Part shown: piece by piece, positions 10,138 through 17,847 of the stretch
How positions within the stretch are numbered: the stretch's first letter is position 1
Layout of the letters: the number at the start of each line of letters is the position of its first letter
Origin: an uncultured Bacteroidales bacterium
GTDB lineage: Bacteria > Bacteroidota > Bacteroidia > Bacteroidales > UBA932
Length of the DNA: 42,292 nt
Reading direction: 5' to 3'
Assembly (NCBI GenBank): GCA_900320545.1
Contig: ONSU01000034.1
Coordinates: 1 to 42,292 of the forward strand
Notes under the pieces: model-generated
Databases searched by the model: none
Seen by the model: only the letters and a program-made list of their open reading frames with translations
Told to the model about the DNA's origin: nothing
Translations under genes and position numbers: made by a program

Positions 10138-13070
10138 AATCTTTCCAATCTGATCTTTACCTGGTCGAGCACGTCGTCGTCCATTCCCTCCCGCGGCGTG
10201 TAGCCGGAGAGGATGCTCTCGAAAGTCGTGCGGGCCTGCGCCCGGTTGCCGAGTTCGACGAAACTGTCTCCGAGGGTGATGTAGGCCTTGGCGAGCCAGT
10301 AGTTCTGGCCGGCCGCCTTCCCGGCGAATTCATATACTTTGTCGCTGACGGAGGCGAATTCGCCCCGGTCGTAGAGATCCTGGATGACGAGGTACATCGC
10401 CTCTGCGCCCTCGTTGTCGGACGGCTTGGCGGAGAGATCCTTCAGGATCGGCATCGCCTCGGCGCGGCGGCTCGTCGCGAGATAAGATTTCGCAAGGATG
10501 TATTTCGCTTCGCGTGTATCCAGCTGAGACGCCGCCTTGACGGCCTCGGCATACTTCCTGCCGCGATAGGCCGAACGCATCATCCCCTCCAGGGCGGCGG
10601 TGCGGTTCTCCTGCATCCCGGTCTTCTCGGACAGCGTGCGGAATCCCTTGTAGGCGTCATCATAATGGCCCAGCGAATAGGACAGCAGCGACCAGCGGAG
10701 AATCGCGCTCTCCAGATAGGCCTTGCCCTCCCCTTCCTCGATGGCGAGGGAATAGTAGTCGCAGGCTTTCTCGCCGCGGCTCAGCATCCGGCAGCATTCG
10801 CCCAGGTAGAACAGGGCCTCGCCGCGATGGGCGCCCTGCGGATATTTCTGCATATAGGCCTCCAGGCCCGAAAGCGCCTTCTCATAGGATCCGCCGAGGT
10901 ACATCTGCTCGACGGTATTGAAATAGACGTCCTCCTTGCGGTCCTCGCCGAGTCCATACTCCTTTCCGAGCGAATTGACGTAGGCGAGATATCCGTCGGG
11001 ATCCTCCCTCCTGCGGTAAATGTTCTCGATGGCCAGCAGGGCGCTTTCCGCATAGTCGGAACCGGCCATCGAAGAGACGACCTGATGGTAGTAGGAAAGG
11101 GCGGTGTCGTCGTTGCCGTTGTTGCCCTCGATCATACCGAGCTCGATCAGCGAACGGGCCACGTAGGTAGGATCATTGGTGCCGCCCTTCAGGGTTTTGA
11201 AGGTACGCGCCGCCGAGATGTCGTCGTTCGCCGCCACGTAGGCGCGGCCGAGTTCGTACATCGCCTCATCCCAGTATTTCACGCCGGGAGAGGCGGTCTG
11301 CACGCGCTCGAGGAAGGCGATTTTCTGTTTGGTATTGCCCAGCAGGCCGCTGGCGACGGAGGCGCGGTAGGCGGGGTAGATGTCGTCCGGATCGGGGTAA
11401 TCGGCCATCCTGCGCTCGTAAGCGGCGATGGCGCTGCGGTAATCCCGCGAATAGAAATAACAGTCGCCGATCCGCGTTTCGGCGTCGGCCCCGAAAGTAT
11501 CGGTCTCCGCCTGGAGGTATTTGTTGAACCAGCGGAGCGCGTCGTCGTATTTCTCCTCCTTGAAGTAGTTGTATGCCATGTTATAGGCGATCAGGTCCCC
11601 TTCCGTCTGGCCGTCGAGGGCGGAGAGGTTGTACAGGTCGGTCAGCACCTCCCGGGCGTCGCCATAGCGCTCGTCCCGGTAGAACGACTCGGCCAGCCAG
11701 TAGCGGGACATCTGGTTGAAGGGATTATCCTTCGGGCTGTAGTACGCCGCCACCTTCAGCAGCGGAATAGCGTCCCGGTACGAGCCCTTCGCGATGAGCT
11801 GCGCGGCCCGGAGGTAATAGGCCTTCATATAGTTGCTCTTCATATCCTCGTCCAGCAGGTCGATCTGGTCGTACGCCCGGACCGCCGCCTCATAGTCGTG
11901 CTCGTAGAGGGCGGCCATCGCCATGTAGCTGTAGATCTGGTCATTCTTCTCCCGGCTGGGATAACGGGCCATGTAGGAATTGAAGACGGAGCCGTCCTTG
12001 TTGATGTCGAAGGCGAGTTTGGCCCAGTTGAACCAGGCGTCTTCCTGGATGGCCTTGTCGTAAGTCTGAGACGCGGCGTCGCGGAAAGCGCCGAGCGCCG
12101 ACACCTTGTCCTTGAGCTGTACCTGGCTGAATCCGAGATGGTAATTGGCGATCTGCCCGATCGAATCGGCGCGGTTCTCCATCCGCGAATAATTCTCCAC
12201 GGCGCCCTTGTAATTCCTGAGCGCATACAGCAACGAACCGGCGTAGAAATAATCGGAACGGTTCTTCGGCTCCTTGCCGGCGAGATCCTGCTCGTAGTAG
12301 CGGCTCGCCCCCTCCACGTCGCCGAGAATCAGATAGGACTCCGACAGGATGCGCCCCAGCCGGGGCTTCCGCTCGTCGGGCGTATCGGGATAGATCTTCG
12401 CTCCTTGCCGGACCACATACGGGTAGTCCTTCTGCATGAAATGGCATTCGAGCAGATAGTAGGCCGCATTGTCGGCATAGCGGGCATCCTTCGCCGCCGC
12501 CTCCAGATGCGGAACCGCACCGGCGAAATCGCCTTTCTCGTAGGCGATCAGGCCCAGTGCATATTCCGCGGCGGCCTTAACCTCCGCATCCCCTGCGGAA
12601 GAGGCCTTCTCGAAGCCCTGCGCCGCCTCGTCAGCCCGTCCAAGCGCATACTGACACCAGGCCTTGCGGTAATGAAACTCCGGCCGCTCCCGCTTGTAGA
12701 GCGAAGTCACGGGCACAAGATTGTACGCCACAAGCGCATCGCCGTAGTCACCCTCTTCGAAAAGAAGGTCGCCCCGCGCCTGCTGCACCCTGGGCGCCAG
12801 CACCGACTCCGGGCAGGCGGCCAGATAGCCCTCAAGCCGCGCCCGGCTGCCTTCCTCCCCGAGCGACGCGGCACAGAGCGCCGCATAGCCGTCCGCGAGC
12901 GGATCGCCTTTCATTGCCTCGAACAGATTTTTCGCCTCGCTGTAAAATCCTCTCTGATAAAGACTTACCGCACGGCGCATCTCCCCGGGAGACGCGGCCG
13001 CCCCGGTCTCCGCCGTCCCTGCCGTCAGCAGGGCCAGGCACATCGTACAAAACAGGATTCCAAGTCGCAT
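10134..13070 (-). CDS. Large periplasmic tetratricopeptide-repeat protein
   Basis: A 978-residue protein with a signal peptide (about 1-26) followed almost entirely by TPR-type helical pairs, for example AEYALGLIAYEKGDFAGAV and EALFYLGECCRML. Such solenoids scaffold protein-protein contacts; no catalytic domain is seen. The gene overlaps the following barrel gene by 4 bases, suggesting the TPR protein lies in the periplasm and serves that barrel. ATG at 13070 was chosen because it is immediately followed by the signal peptide. A -7 box lies about 100 bases upstream, giving a long leader. Confidence 0.82.
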   Translation of the reverse strand: MRLGILFCTMCLALLTAGTAETGAAASPGEMRRAVSLYQRGFYSEAKNLFEAMKGDPLADGYAALCAASLGEEGSRARLEGYLAACPESVLAPRVQQARGDLLFEEGDYGDALVAYNLVPVTSLYKRERPEFHYRKAWCQYALGRADEAAQGFEKASSAGDAEVKAAAEYALGLIAYEKGDFAGAVPHLEAAAKDARYADNAAYYLLECHFMQKDYPYVVRQGAKIYPDTPDERKPRLGRILSESYLILGDVEGASRYYEQDLAGKEPKNRSDYFYAGSLLYALRNYKGAVENYSRMENRADSIGQIANYHLGFSQVQLKDKVSALGAFRDAASQTYDKAIQEDAWFNWAKLAFDINKDGSVFNSYMARYPSREKNDQIYSYMAMAALYEHDYEAAVRAYDQIDLLDEDMKSNYMKAYYLRAAQLIAKGSYRDAIPLLKVAAYYSPKDNPFNQMSRYWLAESFYRDERYGDAREVLTDLYNLSALDGQTEGDLIAYNMAYNYFKEEKYDDALRWFNKYLQAETDTFGADAETRIGDCYFYSRDYRSAIAAYERRMADYPDPDDIYPAYRASVASGLLGNTKQKIAFLERVQTASPGVKYWDEAMYELGRAYVAANDDISAARTFKTLKGGTNDPTYVARSLIELGMIEGNNGNDDTALSYYHQVVSSMAGSDYAESALLAIENIYRRREDPDGYLAYVNSLGKEYGLGEDRKEDVYFNTVEQMYLGGSYEKALSGLEAYMQKYPQGAHRGEALFYLGECCRMLSRGEKACDYYSLAIEEGEGKAYLESAILRWSLLSYSLGHYDDAYKGFRTLSEKTGMQENRTAALEGMMRSAYRGRKYAEAVKAASQLDTREAKYILAKSYLATSRRAEAMPILKDLSAKPSDNEGAEAMYLVIQDLYDRGEFASVSDKVYEFAGKAAGQNYWLAKAYITLGDSFVELGNRAQARTTFESILSGYTPREGMDDDVLDQVKIRLERL

Positions 13071-13102
13071 ATCTTATTTCAATTATTTCGTCTCACTTGC
13101 CT

Positions 13103-13132
13103 CCTTGCGCCTCCGCAACGCTTTGCGCAAGG
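13103..13132 (-). promoter_or_regulatory. Hairpin in the leader of the TPR gene
   Basis: A perfect 8-base inverted repeat, CCTTGCGC (13103-13110) and GCGCAAGG (13125-13132), with a 14-base loop. It lies between the predicted start of transcription and the TPR start codon, 33 bases from the ATG. It could form in the mRNA leader. Read on the plus strand it is followed by a short T run and could instead act as a weak terminator, though no plus-strand gene precedes it. Confidence 0.4.
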
Positions 13133-13172
13133 CCTTTTTATGCATATATACAACCTAAGTTATAATATCTTT

Positions 13173-13203
13173 CAAAGATAGTAATTTTTCCCTAATTCTG
13201 CAA
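13173..13203 (-). promoter_or_regulatory. Promoter in front of the TPR gene
   Basis: The minus strand carries TATCTTTG (13180-13173), a match to TAnnTTTG, with TTG (13203-13201) 20 bases upstream at the -33 position. Transcription would begin near 13166, giving a leader of about 95 bases that includes the hairpin. Confidence 0.55.
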
Positions 13204-13378
13204 GACGAATTGAAACACATGCCTCCCCCGACGCAAAAAACCGCACTCCGTACACAAAAATGTTTCCCCAAGTCTGTGCACATCTCCATCACCGCACCCG
13301 GCCGTGCACAAAAGGCCCCAAAACGAGCACGGTGCCGCCACCGAACCCTGCACAGTGTACGACGACATCAACAGCAGG
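13204..13378. other. Non-coding stretch with decayed repeat-like phrases
   Basis: Gene-free sequence between the TPR promoter and the 52-bp array. I see no credible gene. Related phrases beginning ACCGCAC or ACCGAAC and running into TGCACA or TACACA start at 13240, 13291 and 13340, spaced 51 and 49 bases. They may be degenerate relatives of the adjacent 52-bp array, but the resemblance is weak. Confidence 0.3.
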
Positions 13379-13710
13379 AACCGTATGGCAGCGTTTTGGG
13401 GGCAAAATGTTACTTAACCCATCCTGCAGGAACCGTATGGAAGCGTTTTGAGGGCAAAATGCTACTTAACCCCTCCTACAGGTACCGTATGGCAGCGTTT
13501 TGGGGGCAAAATGCTACTTAACCCTTCCTGCAGGAACCGTATGGCAGCGTTTTGGGGGCAAAATGCTACTTAACCCTTCCTGCAGGTGCCGTATGGCAGC
13601 GTTTTGGGGGCAAAATGCTACTTAACCCTTCATGCAGGAACCATATGGCAGCGTTTTGGGGGCAAAATGTTACTTAACCCATCCTGCAGGTGCCGTCTGG
13701 AAGCGTTTTG
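13379..13710. repeat. Six-copy 52-bp tandem repeat array plus a partial copy
   Basis: Units start at 13379, 13431, 13483, 13535, 13587 and 13639, each exactly 52 bases. A seventh copy from 13691 matches for about 20 bases and then diverges. Copies differ mainly at a few positions: AACC, TACC or TGCC at the start, and TGTTAC versus TGCTAC in the middle. Each unit carries an inverted repeat, GCGTTTTG and CAAAATGC around GGGG, able to form an 8-pair hairpin with one G-T pair, and a CCTGCAGG-like palindrome at the unit boundary. There are no unique spacers, so this is not CRISPR. Since 52 is not a multiple of three, no protein is encoded through it. The array ends 11 bases before the methyltransferase stop codon. 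Confidence 0.95.
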
Positions 13711-13720
13711 CGAAGTGGAA

Positions 13721-15340
13721 TCAGATAGAAAATGGAACTGTGACGAGCAGAAGATTCTGTCCGGATACATCGCAATGCACCCCCCATAGATGCACCGGCA
13801 GGTCATTCCAGGCACATGGCATATCCTTCGGGACACCGGCGAAGTCATTCCGGGCATCAGCGACGTCTTGTTCCGGAATCTTCCCGGCGGTCTTCTTCGA
13901 GGCCTTCTTCAGGCGGGCGGCAAGGTCGTCCGAAGTGAGCGGAACGCCGCGGGCCGTGACGTCCGCCCCCGGATACTTCGACCCGGCTGCTACGATGCCC
14001 CGCTTATCGAGCGGGAGCAACTCCAGAACCCGGAACCACTTGCCCGGAAGCGGGACCCTTTCGGCGTCCTCACAGCACCCGGTTCCCGCATTCGCGTGCA
14101 CGGACGGGCACGTTTCCGCCAAATACAGATGCGTATTGCGGCCGAGCTTCCGAAGTCCGAAACGCTCCGAAATCAGATTGAAACATCCGGCTTTCGACAG
14201 GGACTTTCCGGACTCGAAGAGCCAATTCCCGACTTCCGGTACTCCGAACTGCGGCACGGCATCCGCCTCCTCCCCTCTCCGGAACCGGATCGCCACCACG
14301 TGATGCGGGAGCACCTTGTCTTTCCCGACAGCGGCCGCGTCACTTCGCACCGCCACAACGTCATTCGGGAGCACCTTGTCTTTCCCGGCAGCGGCCGCGT
14401 CACTTCGCACTGCCACAACGTCATTCGGGAGCACCTTGCCATTCCGGACAGTCCCCTCGTCATTCCGGATCCGTTCCGGAATCTCTACGGCGACGATTTC
14501 CGGCTCGCAATCGAAACGCCTGTCCAGAAGCAGGAGCAATTCCTTGCACTCCCCTCCCACGGCCACGACATGGACCTCCCTGACATGCTGGAGGCGCGAG
14601 AGAAGCATCGAGACGTCCGCCATCGGAGAAAGTTTCAGTAACACATACGGTGCGGCGGCAAGCAGTTCGGGGAGCAGTCGTGTCACGTCGGGAGAGCAGT
14701 CCTCCAGCAGGAATACTTTTCGTCCGCCGGATCCCCTTCGTGCGGGATCCAGATAGATGACATCCGGGCGGAAATCCCCGAGCAGAGCGGCAACCGGGAT
14801 GCTCTCAGGATCAGGCGTCGCAGTGTTATATCCTCCGCCGATCCGATGGCTGCAGACCCGGATATTTCCGGCCCCGAGCGCATAAAAATTTCGCCGGGCC
14901 GCATCAGCCAGCTCCGGAAGCATCTCATTGTAAAGCACTTCCGAAAACACTTCGCTGAACGCCCAGCTATCCACACCAAGCCCACCGGTCAGATCCGCCA
15001 GCCGCCCGTTACAGGAGGGAGAAGGCCTGGAACCGCCTGAAGCAGTAAGAGCGGACTGCGGCGGGAGGTCGGAATGCGGCAAAAGCGGCAGGAGAGAGGC
15101 CGCCAGGCGGGCCTTGTAGCGAGCTGTAGCGGAGGAACTGCACTGCTCGGCGGAGAGCCGGATCGGAAATACAAGTTCCGGACGGGCGTACCACTCGGGA
15201 ACCTTTTCCCGAAGCCGACGCCGGCACTCGATGGTCGCCGCAGCCAATGCGACGTCGACGCCGGGATATTTGTCCCGTGCCAGAACCAGCCGCGTCAGGT
15301 CGTCCCCCTCGTGCTGCAATATAAAGTCCGGCCATTCCAT
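13721..15340 (-). CDS. Class I SAM-dependent methyltransferase with THUMP-like domain, repeat-expanded
   Basis: A 539-residue protein recognisable as the Bacteroidota methyltransferase with a C-terminal THUMP-like domain, probably acting on RNA, although the substrate is not established. The SAM motif DLTGG is at 116-120 and the catalytic-type LDPARR at 197-202; KLSPMAD (236-242) and ECKELLL (264-270) are family hallmarks. As I recall, relatives are about 390 residues long. The surplus lies in three blocks: near 88-112, a repeat block near 291-362 (units of KVLPNDVVAVRSDAAA), and near 500-525. All keep the reading frame. ATG at 15340 is preceded by only 4 bases and then a TAAATTTG box. The gene diverges from the mutase. 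Confidence 0.8.
   Translation of the reverse strand: MEWPDFILQHEGDDLTRLVLARDKYPGVDVALAAATIECRRRLREKVPEWYARPELVFPIRLSAEQCSSSATARYKARLAASLLPLLPHSDLPPQSALTASGGSRPSPSCNGRLADLTGGLGVDSWAFSEVFSEVLYNEMLPELADAARRNFYALGAGNIRVCSHRIGGGYNTATPDPESIPVAALLGDFRPDVIYLDPARRGSGGRKVFLLEDCSPDVTRLLPELLAAAPYVLLKLSPMADVSMLLSRLQHVREVHVVAVGGECKELLLLLDRRFDCEPEIVAVEIPERIRNDEGTVRNGKVLPNDVVAVRSDAAAAGKDKVLPNDVVAVRSDAAAVGKDKVLPHHVVAIRFRRGEEADAVPQFGVPEVGNWLFESGKSLSKAGCFNLISERFGLRKLGRNTHLYLAETCPSVHANAGTGCCEDAERVPLPGKWFRVLELLPLDKRGIVAAGSKYPGADVTARGVPLTSDDLAARLKKASKKTAGKIPEQDVADARNDFAGVPKDMPCAWNDLPVHLWGVHCDVSGQNLLLVTVPFSI
13802..13855. repeat. Paired GTCATTCC motif inside the methyltransferase 3' end
   Basis: GTCATTCCAGGC at 13802-13813 and GTCATTCCGGGC at 13844-13855 lie 42 bases apart, in frame within the extra block near the methyltransferase C-terminus. 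The motif resembles copies at 14359, 14419 and 14458, and two copies at 30148 and 30169 at the end of the DUF5606 gene. They may be remnants of one dispersed repeat. Confidence 0.5.
14291..14442. repeat. In-frame 60-bp tandem repeat within the methyltransferase gene
   Basis: Units start at 14291, 14351 and 14411, with the third truncated after about 30 bases. Units one and two are nearly identical and share GCACCTTGTCTTTCCCG and GCGGCCGCGTCACTTCGCAC. Because 60 is a multiple of three, the repeat adds about 20 residues per copy without breaking the frame, giving the repeated KVLPNDVVAVRSDAAA peptide on the minus strand. Confidence 0.9.
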
Positions 15341-15344
15341 AACG

Positions 15345-15352
15345 CAAATTTA
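15345..15352 (-). promoter_or_regulatory. Candidate -7 box for the methyltransferase gene
   Basis: The minus strand has TAAATTTG, a full match to TAnnTTTG, only 4 bases before the ATG at 15340. If real, transcription would start at or inside the start codon. No convincing -33 element is seen at the expected spacing. Confidence 0.35.
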
Positions 15353-15458
15353 CAAAGAATTAAGATATGGTGAGCAGTGCTGCTAGCAAATCGCTCACGG
15401 AGAGGGATGCATGCGGAGCGATACTCGCAGAAGAAAGATTAAAATCAAAAAAAATTCT

Positions 15459-15466
15459 TACATTTG
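15459..15466 (+). promoter_or_regulatory. Candidate -7 box for the phosphohexomutase gene
   Basis: TACATTTG matches TAnnTTTG and lies 25 bases before the ATG at 15492. The box sits inside a palindromic CTTACATTTGTAAG, which could also be an operator. No clear -33 TTG is found 19-21 bases upstream. Confidence 0.4.
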
Positions 15467-15491
15467 TAAGTCGACTAAAACAAGAACCGAT

Positions 15492-17150
15492 ATGGACTTC
15501 AACGAGAACGTACAGAAATGGCTTACCGGGAGTTTCGATCCCGAGACCAAAACCCAGATCCTCCTGCTCCGCAACTCCGATCCCGCCGCCCTGGAGGACG
15601 CCTTCTACAAGAACCTCGAATTCGGCACCGGCGGCCTGCGCGGCATCATGGGACCCGGCACCAACCGGATGAACCGATACACCGTCGGGATGGCCACCCA
15701 GGGGCTTGCCAACTATATCAACTCCCACGTCGAGGGCGACAAGAGCGTGTGCATCAGTTTCGACAGCCGCAACAACAGCAAGCTCTTCGCAAAGATTTCC
15801 GCCGACGTCCTCTCCAACAACGGCATCCGCGTCTGGCTCTTCGACAACATCCGTCCGACCCCCGAGCTCAGCTATTCCATCCGCCTCAAGAAGGCCACGG
15901 CCGGCATCATGATTACCGCCAGTCACAATCCCAAGGAATACAACGGATATAAAGTATTCTGGGCGGACGGCGGCCAAATTACCGCGCCCGTCGACAAGGA
16001 AATCGTCGAGGAGGTCGCCAGAATCACCGATCCGGGTGAAGTCCGCTTCGAACCCGACGGACCCGTCGGCGGCATCGACATCATGGGCCGCGACGTCGAC
16101 GAGGCCTATCTCCGCGATATCCTCTCCCTGATGCTCTCGCCCGAATCCCGCGAGCGCAACGCCGACAAGATCAAGATCGTCTACACCCCGCTCCACGGCT
16201 GCGGCGTCCGCCTGATGCCCGAAGCCCTGCAGCGGATCGGCTTCAAGCACATCTACCACATCCCCGAGCAGGACGTCTCCGACGGAGACTTCCCGACCGT
16301 CGAATCCCCCAACCCTGAGGAGCCCGCCGCCCTCAAGATGGCCCTCGAGAAGGCCGACAAAGTCGGTGCCGACCTCGTCCTCGCCACCGATCCCGACGCC
16401 GACCGCCTCGGCATCGCCATCCGTGACGCCGACGGCAAGATGCTCCGTCTCAACGGCAACCAGACCGCATCCATCCTGACCTATTACATCCTTACCCGCT
16501 GGGAAGAGCTCGGCAAACTCGACGGTACCAAATACTGCGTCAAGACCATCGTCACCACCGAACTCCTCGCCGACATCTGCCAGGGTTTCGGCGTCCCCTG
16601 CTACAACGTGCTCACCGGATTCAAATACATCGCCGAGGTCGTCAAGCGCCATGAGGCCGACGGAGAATTCATATGCGGCGGCGAAGAAAGTTACGGATTC
16701 AATGCCGGGCAGTTTGTCCGCGACAAGTGCGCGCAGGTCAGCGGCTGCCTCGTCGCCGAGTGCGCCGCCTGGGCCGCCGACCGGGGCAAGACCCTCTACG
16801 ACATCCTCCAGGAAGTGTACGAAAAATTCGGCTACCGGCTCGAGGAAATGGTCTACATCGTCCGCAAAGGCAAATCCGGCGCCGAGGAAATCGCCCGCAT
16901 CATGTCAGACTACCGGTTCTCTCCGCCGGAGACCATCGCCGGCATCCCGGTCGTCAAAGTCGTCGACTACATGCATCCCGAGAAGACCGGCCTGCCCAAG
17001 TCCAACGTCCTCCAGTTCTTCAACCAGGAGGGCGACGTCGTCACGGTAAGGCCCTCCGGCACCGAGCCCAAGATCAAGTTCTATTTCGGAGCGAAGGGAG
17101 AAGGAGCGGCCCGCAAGATCTCCCTCCTGAAGGAAGAGTTTATATCGTAA
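15492..17150 (+). CDS. Phospho-sugar mutase (phosphoglucomutase/phosphomannomutase)
   Basis: Interconverts hexose 1- and 6-phosphates through a phosphoserine. The catalytic serine is S144 in TASHNP, the metal loop is DPDADR beginning at D300, the sugar-specificity loop GGEESYG lies near 395-401, and the phosphate-binding RPSGTEPK is near the end. FGTGG at 44-48 is typical of the 550-580 residue alpha-D-phosphohexomutase subgroup; this protein has 552. ATG at 15492 was chosen because the family N-terminus begins here; an in-frame upstream extension to 15411 lacks family character and would cross the -7 box. The stop overlaps the convergent ftsE-like gene by 11 bases. Glucose versus mannose preference cannot be read. 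Confidence 0.92.
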   Translation: MDFNENVQKWLTGSFDPETKTQILLLRNSDPAALEDAFYKNLEFGTGGLRGIMGPGTNRMNRYTVGMATQGLANYINSHVEGDKSVCISFDSRNNSKLFAKISADVLSNNGIRVWLFDNIRPTPELSYSIRLKKATAGIMITASHNPKEYNGYKVFWADGGQITAPVDKEIVEEVARITDPGEVRFEPDGPVGGIDIMGRDVDEAYLRDILSLMLSPESRERNADKIKIVYTPLHGCGVRLMPEALQRIGFKHIYHIPEQDVSDGDFPTVESPNPEEPAALKMALEKADKVGADLVLATDPDADRLGIAIRDADGKMLRLNGNQTASILTYYILTRWEELGKLDGTKYCVKTIVTTELLADICQGFGVPCYNVLTGFKYIAEVVKRHEADGEFICGGEESYGFNAGQFVRDKCAQVSGCLVAECAAWAADRGKTLYDILQEVYEKFGYRLEEMVYIVRKGKSGAEEIARIMSDYRFSPPETIAGIPVVKVVDYMHPEKTGLPKSNVLQFFNQEGDVVTVRPSGTEPKIKFYFGAKGEGAARKISLLKEEFIS

Positions 17151-17847
17151 GGTCGAGTCCGACCGCCTCTTTTTCCTTCTCTTCGTAACACGATTCATCG
17201 CGGCAGACCATCACCCTGCCGCGATATTTTTCGAATATCCGGCGGTTGTGGGTCACGATGACGACCGCAGTCTTCTTCTCGGCATTGATCCCGCACAGCA
17301 ATTCCATAATGCCGTCCGCTGTCTCGGCGTCGAGGTTGCCGGTCGGCTCGTCCGCCAGGATGACCTCGGGGCTGTTGAGCAGGGCGCGCGCGATGGCGAT
17401 GCGCTGCTGCTCGCCGCCGGAGAGCTGCCAGGGCATCTTGTGGGCCTTGTTCTGCATCCCGACGGCCTCCAGCACCTCGTCGATCCGTTTCTCGCGGTCC
17501 AGCAGCTTTTTCCACCCCGTCGCCTGCAGCACGAACTCCAGGTTGGAGAAGACGGTCCGGTCCATCAGCAGCTGGAAATCCTGGAATACGACACCGAGTT
17601 TCCGCCTCAGATACGGGATATCCCGCTTGCGGAGTTTCTCGAGATGATACCCGCAGACGACACCCTCCCCCTTCTTGAGCGGATTCTCGGCCGTCATGGT
17701 CCGGATGATGGAGGTCTTCCCCGTTCCGACCTTGCCGACGATGTAGACGAAATCGCCCGGGTTGATATCCATATTGAGGTCGTAGACGACGACACTCTCG
17801 CCGTTCAGGATGTCGGCGTGCTTGAAGGAAATAATGGGTTCTGTCAT
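17140..17847 (-). CDS. ftsE: FtsE-like ABC transporter ATP-binding protein
   Basis: ATPase of 235 residues. Walker A GKVGTGKTS is at 38-46, the signature LSGGE at 142-146, Walker B with DEPTGN at 166-171, and the switch His H200. The FQDFQLL Q-loop region and the size match FtsE, which with FtsX controls cell-wall hydrolases at division. No ftsX lies in the window, so a LolD- or MacB-type partner cannot be excluded. ATG at 17847 was chosen because it overlaps the nth stop in the ATGA pattern used throughout this operon; upstream in-frame codons lie inside nth. Confidence 0.85.
   Translation of the reverse strand: MTEPIISFKHADILNGESVVVYDLNMDINPGDFVYIVGKVGTGKTSIIRTMTAENPLKKGEGVVCGYHLEKLRKRDIPYLRRKLGVVFQDFQLLMDRTVFSNLEFVLQATGWKKLLDREKRIDEVLEAVGMQNKAHKMPWQLSGGEQQRIAIARALLNSPEVILADEPTGNLDAETADGIMELLCGINAEKKTAVVIVTHNRRIFEKYRGRVMVCRDESCYEEKEKEAVGLDLTI

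Noticed and set aside
13379-13710. CRISPR array
   Set aside because: Units are directly contiguous and nearly identical along all 52 bases, with no variable spacers and no cas genes nearby.
13210-13789. Small plus-strand open frames through the 52-bp array with repeated peptides (GAKCYLT, WGQNAT)
   Set aside because: The 52-base period changes frame each unit, and there is no start context or conserved protein.
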